Below are positions 57,995 through 64,000 of a stretch of DNA of 64,000 nucleotides, piece after piece; position 1 is the stretch's first letter; each line of letters opens with the position of its first letter. The DNA lies in the NCBI RefSeq assembly GCF_024462815.1, contig NZ_JANGCG010000004.1, positions 121,576-185,575 of the forward strand. The letters run 5' to 3'. The notes beneath the pieces are model-generated. The model did no database searches. It saw only the letters and a list, made by a program, of their open reading frames with translations, and was not told the origin of the DNA. Source of the stretch: Gemmiger formicilis (GTDB taxonomy: Bacteria > Bacillota > Clostridia > Oscillospirales > Ruminococcaceae). Position numbers and translations under genes: made by a program.

Positions 57995-59827
57995 ATGAGT
58001 AAGATTATCGGTATTGACCTTGGTACTACCAATAGCTGCGTCGCTGTTATGGAAGGCGGCGAGCCCGTTGTCATCGCGAACGCTGAGGGCGCCCGCACTA
58101 CCCCGTCTGTTGTCGGCTTTACCAAGACCGGCGAGCGTCTGGTTGGTCAGGTCGCAAAGCGTCAGGCCATCACCAACCCGGAGAACACCATCTCCTCCAT
58201 CAAGCGTAAGATGGGCACGGCCGAGAAGGTTCACGCAGGCGGCAAGGACTACACCCCTGAGGAAATCAGCGCAATGATTCTTTCCAAGCTGAAGGCTGAC
58301 GCCGAGGCTTATCTGGGCGAGCCCGTTACCGAGGCGGTCATCACCGTCCCCGCTTACTTCAACGATAGCCAGCGTCAGGCCACCAAGAACGCAGGCACCA
58401 TCGCTGGTTTGAACGTCAAGCGTATCATCAACGAGCCCACTGCTGCGGCACTGGCCTACGGCGTTGACAAGGAAACCGACCAGAAGATTATGGTCTATGA
58501 CCTGGGCGGCGGCACCTTCGATGTCTCCATCATCGAGATGGGCGACGGCGTTACCGAGGTTCTGTCCACCAACGGCGATACCCATCTGGGCGGCGATGAC
58601 TTCGATGAGCGCATCATCAACTGGATGGCTGAGGACTTCCAGCGCGAGAACAACATCGACCTGCGCAAGGACAAGATGGCTGCCCAGCGCTTGAAGGAGG
58701 CCGCTGAGAAAGCTAAGATTGAGCTGTCCAGCGCTACCACTACCAACATCAACCTGCCCTTCATCACCGCTGACGCCAACGGCCCCAAGCATCTGGATAT
58801 GACGCTGACCCGCGCCAAGTTCAATGAGCTGACCGCTGACCTGGTTGAGCGCACGATGACCCCTGTCCGCAAGGCTCTGGCTGACGCTGGCCTGAAGGCT
58901 TCCGATTTGGCCAAGGTCCTGATGGTCGGTGGCTCTACCCGTATCCCCGCCGTCTATGACGCTGTCAAGAAGGAGCTGGGCTGCGAGCCGTTCAAGGGCA
59001 TCAACCCCGATGAGTGCGTTGCTGTCGGTGCTTCCATCCAGGGCGGCGTCCTGACCGGCGAGAAGAAGGGTCTGCTGCTGCTGGATGTCACCCCGCTGAG
59101 CCTCGGCATCGAGACGCTGGGCGGTGTCTGCACCAAGATTATCGACCGCAACACCACCATCCCCACCAAGAAGAGCCAGATTTTCTCCACCGCTGCGGAC
59201 AACCAGCCCAGCGTTGAGGTCAATGTCCTGCAGGGCGAGCGTGAGTTTGCCCGCGACAACAAGAGTCTGGGAACCTTCCATCTGGACGGCATTGCTCCGG
59301 CTCCCCGTGGCGTGCCTCAGATTGAGGTTACCTTCGACATCGACGCCAACGGCATCGTGCACGTCAGCGCGAAGGATCTGGGCACCGGCAAGGAGCAGAG
59401 CATCACGATTACTGCTTCCACCAATATGAGCAAGGACGACATCGACAAGGCTGTCAAGGACGCCGAGCAGTATGCCGCCGAGGACAAGAAGCGCCGCGAG
59501 GAAGTCGATGTGCGTAACAACGCCGACCAGATGGTGTTCCAGACCGAGAAGGCTCTGGGCGAGTTCGGCGACAAGGTCTCCGCTGAGGAGAAGAGCGAGG
59601 TTGAGACCAAGCTCTCCGCCCTGAAGGAAGCCCTGAAGTCCGGCAGCATTGACGACATCAAGGCAAAGCAGGACGAGCTGCAGAAGGCTTTCTACGCCAT
59701 CAGCGAGAAGGTTTACCAGCAGGCCGCTCAGGCACAGGGCCAGCAGCCCGGTGCACAGCCCGGCCCCGATGCCGGCGCACAGCCGAAGGATGACGGCGCC
59801 GTTGACGCTGACTTCCACGAGGTCTGA
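57995..59827 (+). CDS. dnaK: Chaperone DnaK (Hsp70)
   Basis: The 610-residue chaperone has the ATPase domain ([52 protein letters not shown]), linker [18 protein letters not shown], the substrate domain and a short C-terminal lid. As in other Gram-positive DnaKs, the segment present in E. coli near residue 80 is missing. The tail is Gln/Pro/Gly-rich, ending DADFHEV. Preceded by GAAGGGAG and an 80-base gap after grpE. Confidence 0.98.
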   Translation: MSKIIGIDLGTTNSCVAVMEGGEPVVIANAEGARTTPSVVGFTKTGERLVGQVAKRQAITNPENTISSIKRKMGTAEKVHAGGKDYTPEEISAMILSKLKADAEAYLGEPVTEAVITVPAYFNDSQRQATKNAGTIAGLNVKRIINEPTAAALAYGVDKETDQKIMVYDLGGGTFDVSIIEMGDGVTEVLSTNGDTHLGGDDFDERIINWMAEDFQRENNIDLRKDKMAAQRLKEAAEKAKIELSSATTTNINLPFITADANGPKHLDMTLTRAKFNELTADLVERTMTPVRKALADAGLKASDLAKVLMVGGSTRIPAVYDAVKKELGCEPFKGINPDECVAVGASIQGGVLTGEKKGLLLLDVTPLSLGIETLGGVCTKIIDRNTTIPTKKSQIFSTAADNQPSVEVNVLQGEREFARDNKSLGTFHLDGIAPAPRGVPQIEVTFDIDANGIVHVSAKDLGTGKEQSITITASTNMSKDDIDKAVKDAEQYAAEDKKRREEVDVRNNADQMVFQTEKALGEFGDKVSAEEKSEVETKLSALKEALKSGSIDDIKAKQDELQKAFYAISEKVYQQAAQAQGQQPGAQPGPDAGAQPKDDGAVDADFHEV

Positions 59828-59847
59828 TAACCAGTAACCCATAATAA

Positions 59848-59878
59848 GGCCGCCGCTGGGCAACCCCGGCGGCGGCCC
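59848..59878 (+). terminator. GC-rich hairpin between dnaK and dnaJ
   Basis: GGCCGCCGC (59848-59856) pairs with GCGGCGGCC (59869-59877), without a T-run. It is more likely a partial terminator or mRNA-stability element that lowers dnaJ than a full stop. Confidence 0.6.
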
Positions 59879-59930
59879 TTGGGGGTTATGGAGAAATTGA
59901 AATTCAACCCAAATAGAGGGGATAGATTCT

Positions 59931-61103
59931 ATGGCTGAAAAACGTGATTATTACGAGGTGCTGGGAATCGGCAAAAACGCCACCGATGCCGAGATTAAAA
60001 GCGCCTACCGCAAGCTGGCCAAAAAGTACCATCCCGACCTGAACCCCGGCGATAAGACCGCCGAGGAGAAGTTCAAGGAGGTCAACGAGGCCAACGATGT
60101 ACTTTCCGACCCGGATAAGCGCAAGCGCTATGACCAGTTCGGCTTTGCCGGGGTCGATCCCAACTATGGGGCCGGCCAGCCCGGCGGCGGCTACGGTGGC
60201 TTTGGCGGCGGCTTCGGCGCAGGCGGCGTGGATCTGGGTGATATCTTCGGCGATATTTTTGGCGGCAGTTTCGGCGGCTTTGGCGGCTCGACCCGTTCCA
60301 ACCCCAACGCTCCGCGCAAGGGCCATGATATTCAGGCCAGTGTCATTTTGACCTTTGAGGAGGCGGCCCACGGCTGCGCCAAGAAGGTCACGCTGAACCG
60401 CCAGCAGACCTGCCCGGACTGCAACGGCAACGGCTGTGCGCCCGGCACCAGCCCCGAAACCTGCACCGAGTGCGGTGGCCGCGGCTATGTGGTGACCCAG
60501 CAGCGCACGCCCTTTGGTGTGATGCAGAGCCAGCAGCCCTGCCCGCACTGCGGCGGCCGCGGCACCATTATCAAGAACCCCTGCAAGACCTGCCGCGGCA
60601 CCGGCAAGACCAGTGCCCGCAAGACGCTGGAGGTCAAGATTCCCGCGGGTATCGACGACGACCAGAACATTGCACTGCGTGGTCAGGGCGATGCAGGCAC
60701 CAACGGTGGCCCCGCTGGTGATGTGATTGTTCACGTGACCGTCAAGACAGACGCCGTGTTTGAGCGCGATGGCTACGATGTGTATGTCCGTGTGCCGATT
60801 ACCTACTCGCAGGCCGTGCTGGGCGCCGAGATTGAGGTGCCCACCGTGGATGGCAAGGTTGCCCAGAAGATTCCCGAGGGCACGCAGAGTGGCACGAAGT
60901 TCCGCCTGCGCGGTCAGGGCATCCAGTATCTGAACGGCCGCGGCCGCGGTGACCAGTACGTCATTGTGGATGTGGAAATTCCCAAAAAGCTGAACCGCAC
61001 CCAGCGCGAAGCCCTGAAGACGTTTGAGGACAGCCTGAAGGACGAGAACTACGAAAAGCGCAAGAGCTTCTTCAAAAATTTGAAGGACAGGTTTATGTCA
61101 TAA
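59931..61103 (+). CDS. dnaJ: Chaperone DnaJ (Hsp40)
   Basis: The 390-residue type I J-protein has a J domain with the HPD motif (YHPDLNPGD), a long Gly/Phe region (about 75-125), four zinc-finger repeats CPDCNGNG, CTECGGRG, CPHCGGRG, CKTCRGTG, and the C-terminal substrate domains. It delivers clients to DnaK and triggers ATP hydrolysis. Last gene of the CIRCE operon; strong terminator follows. Confidence 0.98.
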   Translation: MAEKRDYYEVLGIGKNATDAEIKSAYRKLAKKYHPDLNPGDKTAEEKFKEVNEANDVLSDPDKRKRYDQFGFAGVDPNYGAGQPGGGYGGFGGGFGAGGVDLGDIFGDIFGGSFGGFGGSTRSNPNAPRKGHDIQASVILTFEEAAHGCAKKVTLNRQQTCPDCNGNGCAPGTSPETCTECGGRGYVVTQQRTPFGVMQSQQPCPHCGGRGTIIKNPCKTCRGTGKTSARKTLEVKIPAGIDDDQNIALRGQGDAGTNGGPAGDVIVHVTVKTDAVFERDGYDVYVRVPITYSQAVLGAEIEVPTVDGKVAQKIPEGTQSGTKFRLRGQGIQYLNGRGRGDQYVIVDVEIPKKLNRTQREALKTFEDSLKDENYEKRKSFFKNLKDRFMS

Positions 61104-61117
61104 AGGGTAAATAAGGC

Positions 61118-61163
61118 AACCGCCCCTGACAGTGCAGCAATACACCGTCGGGGGCGGTTTTGT
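61118..61163 (+). terminator. Terminator of the heat-shock operon
   Basis: AACCGCCCC-TGAC (61118-61130) pairs with GTCGGGGGCGGTT, followed by TTTG. Confidence 0.85.
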
Positions 61164-61210
61164 TGTGAAATTCAGAGTTGCTTGGTACGGTTGAAACTTC
61201 CTGCTCGGTT

Positions 61211-61335
61211 GTAGGGGCCGTTTTGATGGTTTTGCATAGGTGGAACCGACGGCAATGCCGTCACCCCATATCGGCATTTTTGTTTTGTTGCCGCAGAGGG
61301 GGACCTGGCATCCGCTTGGCGTTCATATTCAAACT
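61211..61335. repeat. GTAGGGG-type repeat remnant between dnaJ and the MerR gene
   Basis: It begins GTAGGGGCCG (61211-61220) and holds a small palindrome GACGGCAATGCCGTC (61248-61262). The two halves are separated, so the copy looks interrupted or decayed. Confidence 0.5.
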
Positions 61336-62064
61336 TCACTTTTCACAATACACGAAAATTGCCTCTCTTACAAATTTCGCTGTTCCTTCTCCGCCAAAAC
61401 GGTCAATGTTCTTCTTAAAACGATCATCACAGACATACATTTCGCTCAATTCTTTTAAAATGCCATTGCTGCAAGTGTAGAAGTTTTCATTTATATAGGC
61501 TTGCAAAGCGGCTATTTTTTCTTGAACAGCCTTATCTGTAGGGGGTAATTGTTTCATCGCTCCTAAATCAGTGAACAACGACATAATCTCATTGACAAAT
61601 TTAGAATCGTTGTGTTCACTGTGAGAAACAACTCGTTGTTCATACTCTTGATACGCTTTGGAATTTCCCCATTTTAATTTAACCTCCGCCTTGTATTGTT
61701 CAATTTCATTTGTATCAAAAACTTCAAAATTCATTGTCTTTACGCCTTTGGTTTGAATTTCACGGGCAAAGGAAATAAGCTCGCCTATATGCTTATATTG
61801 CAACTCTAACAGCTTGATTTGCTGCGCTATTGTTTCTTCCTGATTAAAATCAGGACTATCAAGAAATTCTTTAATTTCCTTTAGGGGAAATTGCAATTCA
61901 CGAAACAACAGGATGCTTTGCAAACGACTAAGGGCTGTATCGTCATACATTCGGTAGCCTGCATCAGTTACTTTTGTAGGCGTTAAAAGGCCAATGGCAT
62001 CATAATAGTGTAGTGTGCGCACACTGACACCCGTGAGTTTGCTGACATCTTTTACTGTTCGCAT
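61336..62064 (-). CDS. MerR-family regulator with TipAS-like effector domain
   Basis: The 242-residue protein has the MerR winged helix (MRTVKDVSKLTGVSVRTLHYYDAIGLL), a linking coiled coil (about 75-110) and a C-terminal TipAS antibiotic-recognition fold (about 120-240), e.g. WGNSKAYQEYEQR and NENFYTCSNGIL. TipA proteins bind thiopeptides and similar compounds and switch on resistance genes. No resistance gene lies next to it. It is AT-rich, so it was probably acquired. ATG 62064 was chosen; a GTG start three codons upstream would overlap the RBS AAGGAG. Confidence 0.92.
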   Translation of the reverse strand: MRTVKDVSKLTGVSVRTLHYYDAIGLLTPTKVTDAGYRMYDDTALSRLQSILLFRELQFPLKEIKEFLDSPDFNQEETIAQQIKLLELQYKHIGELISFAREIQTKGVKTMNFEVFDTNEIEQYKAEVKLKWGNSKAYQEYEQRVVSHSEHNDSKFVNEIMSLFTDLGAMKQLPPTDKAVQEKIAALQAYINENFYTCSNGILKELSEMYVCDDRFKKNIDRFGGEGTAKFVREAIFVYCEK

Positions 62065-62156
62065 ATGTATCACTCCTTCCCGTGTAGTATCATTCTAAAC
62101 CATAACGCAACGTCAGAGTCAATAGGGTTTTAAATATTTTTAGGGTTTGCTATTGC

Positions 62157-62288
62157 CCGGAGGGGTCAAGACCCCTCCCTACAGGCTTGGATTGGATGGG
62201 ACGTGAACCCGGGTAAAGGGGTGTGCCGGGAGCTTGCGGGCCGCATATATGCGGCCCCTACGGAGCGACCTAATCAATATGCACATAA
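62157..62288. repeat. Two GTAGGGG-type palindromes
   Basis: 62157-62182 (CCGGAGGGGTCAAGACCCCT then CCCTAC) and 62236-62261 (GCGGGCCGCATATATGCGGC then CCCTAC). Confidence 0.85.
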
Positions 62289-62333
62289 CAAAACAGAGGA
62301 TACAGCCTACCAAAGCTGTATCCTCTGTTTTTG
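62289..62333 (-). terminator. Terminator of the FAD-protein gene
   Basis: A 15-bp perfect stem, AACAGAGGATACAGC (62292-62306) with 62315-62329, with T-runs on both strands. It lies 52 bases past the minus-strand stop. Confidence 0.9.
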
Positions 62334-62349
62334 TTCAAAATTCTTTTGG

Positions 62350-62371
62350 TTCTTTTCTTATAAGAAAAGAA
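62350..62371. repeat. 22-bp perfect palindrome
   Basis: TTCTTTTCTTA and its exact complement with no loop. It lies between the FAD gene and its terminator. It may be an operator-like or mRNA-end structure; the role is unknown. Confidence 0.5.
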
Positions 62372-62384
62372 TATCCGTACTTTC

Positions 62385-63788
62385 TCAGAAGCCGTGCTTC
62401 TCCATCAGCTTGCGGCCCATCAGGACGCCCATGACGGAGGCCATCATCAGGCCGCGGGTCCAGCCGGAGGAATCGCCCAGGCAGTGCAGACCGACGATGT
62501 TCGTCTCCAAATCGGTGTCCATCTTGACCTTGTTGGAGTAGAACTTCAGCTCGGGGCTGTAGAGCAGCGTCTCGGGGCTGGCAAAGCCGGGCACAACCTC
62601 GTCCATCATCTTGATGAACTCAATGATGTTGACCATGGCGCGGTAGGGCATGGCGGCGGTGATGTCACCGGCCACGGCATCCTTCAGGGTCGGGCGCACG
62701 TTGGTGCGGGCCAGCTCGTTGGCCCAAGTGCGCTTGCCGTCCAGAATATCGCCGTAGCGCTGCACCAGAATGTGGCCTGCACCCAGCATATTCGTCAGCT
62801 CGCCGACCTTCTGCGCGTAGGCGATGGGCTGGTTGAACGGCTCGGTAAAGTTGTGGCTGACGAGAATCGCAAGGTTGGTGTTGTTGCTCTTCTTCTCCTT
62901 GAAGCTGTGACCGTTGACAACCGCAAGGTCATTATCGTAGTTTTCCTGCGCGACAAAGCCGCCGGGGTTCTGGCAGAAGGTGCGCACCTTGTTGCGCCAC
63001 GGGGCCGGGTAGCCGATGAGTTTGCCCTCGTAGAGAACCTGATTGATTTTCTCCATGACCTCGTTGCGGCACTCCACGCGGACGCCAATGTCAACGGTGC
63101 CGGGCTTGTGGGCAATGTTGTGCTCGGCGCAGATTTTCTCCAGCCAGTCCGCGCCGCGGCGGCCGGTGGCAATGACCACCTGCTTGGCCAGCACATCGCG
63201 GGTGCCGTCCTTCTCGCGCAGGCGCACACCCTTGCAGACGGAATCCTCAAGAATGATGTTCTCGCACTCGGTGTTGAACAGCATCTCAACGCCCGCGTCA
63301 GCCAGATAATTCTGGATGTTTAAGTAGAGCTGCTGGGCCTTCTCGGTGCCTAGGTGGCGGATGGGGCAGTCGACCAGCTGCAGGCCCGCCTGAATGGCGC
63401 GCTTGCGGATGCCCTTGATGTCGGGGCCTTCGTAGACGCCCTCCACCTTCGGGTCTGCACCGAACTCCAGATAAATCTTGTCGGTGTAGTCGATGAGCTC
63501 CTGCGCGAAATCCTCGCCAATCAGGTCGGGCAGCTCGCCGCCGACCTGATAGGACAGCGACAGCTTGCCGTCAGAGAAGGCACCCGCACCGGAAAAGCCG
63601 GTTGTAATGGCACAGGTCGGCTTGCAGTTTACGCAGACGCCGGTTTTGTCCTTGGGGCAGTGGCGCTTTTCCACAGGCTTGCCCTTTTCGACAAGCAGAA
63701 TCTTGTGGGGGTTGCAGCTCTTGCGCAGCAGCTCCAGCGCGGTGAAAATGCCGGCAGGGCCGGCGCCTACGATGATAAGGTCATACAT
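62385..63788 (-). CDS. FAD-dependent dehydrogenase-like protein (COG2509)
   Basis: The 467-residue flavoprotein starts DLIIVGAGPAGIFTALELLR (Rossmann FAD loop) and has a cysteine-bearing insert (KTGVCVNCKPTCAITTGFSGAGAF), a second segment VVIATGRRGADWL and a closing GDSSGWTRGLMMASVMG. Members of this family are described only as uncharacterised FAD-dependent dehydrogenases. AGGAGAG RBS before ATG 63788. A single-gene unit ended by the terminator at 62289. Confidence 0.9.
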   Translation of the reverse strand: MYDLIIVGAGPAGIFTALELLRKSCNPHKILLVEKGKPVEKRHCPKDKTGVCVNCKPTCAITTGFSGAGAFSDGKLSLSYQVGGELPDLIGEDFAQELIDYTDKIYLEFGADPKVEGVYEGPDIKGIRKRAIQAGLQLVDCPIRHLGTEKAQQLYLNIQNYLADAGVEMLFNTECENIILEDSVCKGVRLREKDGTRDVLAKQVVIATGRRGADWLEKICAEHNIAHKPGTVDIGVRVECRNEVMEKINQVLYEGKLIGYPAPWRNKVRTFCQNPGGFVAQENYDNDLAVVNGHSFKEKKSNNTNLAILVSHNFTEPFNQPIAYAQKVGELTNMLGAGHILVQRYGDILDGKRTWANELARTNVRPTLKDAVAGDITAAMPYRAMVNIIEFIKMMDEVVPGFASPETLLYSPELKFYSNKVKMDTDLETNIVGLHCLGDSSGWTRGLMMASVMGVLMGRKLMEKHGF

Positions 63789-63850
63789 GGATGGGGGTTC
63801 TCTCCTTTAAAAATAACTCGCGATTCTTCGCGCGGGAAACAGAATAAGGT

Positions 63851-63987
63851 GCGGCGGCCAGAGGACTAGCCGCCCTACAGGGCAATCAATAAGATACCGG
63901 AAATGTAGGGCGGGCAGTCCTCTGCCCGCCGCGGGGCGTTGCATACTTCCGGGTGATTATAGGGGCGGATGCTTGCATCCGCCCGCG
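63851..63987. repeat. Three adjacent GTAGGGG-type palindromes
   Basis: 63851-63878 (GCGGCGGCCAGAGGACTAGC then CGCCCTAC), 63905-63932 (GTAGGGCGGGCAGTCC with its complement) and 63959-63987 (ATAGGGGCGGATGC with GCATCCGCC). No gene is seen between the FAD gene and the end. Confidence 0.85.
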
Positions 63988-64000
63988 GGGGGGGGGGGGG
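63987..64000. other. 14-base G homopolymer at the window end
   Basis: The window ends in an unbroken G-run directly attached to a palindromic repeat. This may be a contig end or a base-calling artefact rather than genome sequence. Confidence 0.6.

Overview
The window looks like a chromosome segment of a GC-rich, spore-lineage Clostridia species, most like the Oscillospiraceae/Ruminococcaceae gut group (Faecalibacterium, Subdoligranulum, Gemmiger). The evidence is a CIRCE-hrcA-grpE-dnaK-dnaJ operon, a SpoVT-type regulator, an ACT plus UPF0210 pair, a bacterial GlnRS, strong RBSs, extended -10 promoters, and many GTAGGGG-type intergenic palindromes. This assignment rests on gene content only. 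No rRNA, tRNA, CRISPR array or intact transposase was seen.

Layout: 1-2000 holds the end of a Tex-like S1 protein, an HPr-like protein without the phospho-histidine, and rplM-rpsI. 2330-7190 is a thiol-redox locus: a CXXC peptide, a membrane 4Fe-4S protein and a TlpA lipoprotein, divergent from an OmpR-type two-component system. Both ends carry gene debris (an msrAB remnant; a mobile-element fragment against a GNAT fragment). 7190-10330 is an AT-rich accessory stretch (HAD, AraC, XRE). 10700-12035 is a 3D/G5 cell-wall protein behind a leader with a terminator-like hairpin. 12247-14531 is tsaE-tsaB-rpiB-upp. 14666-17405 has a MITE-like element, a SEDS protein, DUF378 and a CPBP protease. 17503-24716 has ACT-UPF0210, an LRR-VWA-MoxR operon and a MATE pump. 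24894-30796 has glnS and an SGNH-XpaC-ABC exporter operon. 30938-39350 is a long minus-strand nonulosonic-acid operon that ends in a split ThrE exporter, with a second MITE-like element in its leader. 39715-43044 has DUF3810 and a GH25 lysozyme. 43150-46057 is proCBA. 46252-54704 has an aldo/keto reductase, a cysteine desulfurase, thiI, cinA and a very unusual SpoIID protein. 54959-61103 has Nudix, SpoVT and the class I heat-shock operon. 61336-64000 has a TipA-like MerR regulator, an FAD protein and dense repeats.

The most notable object is the 1166-residue protein at 51204-54704. Its N-terminus reads as a degraded copy of the second half of the adjacent CinA. It is followed by a membrane anchor, a class B sortase fold that has lost its His/Cys/Arg triad, and a SpoIID domain with its catalytic glutamate retained. 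Other points of interest are two TA-flanked foldback elements, each placed between a promoter and the first gene of its operon, and the candidate attenuator ahead of the 3D-domain gene.

Surface-envelope functions dominate: SEDS, 3D, GH25, SpoIID, SGNH, the ABC exporter and the nonulosonate genes together suggest a region devoted to cell wall and surface glycans.
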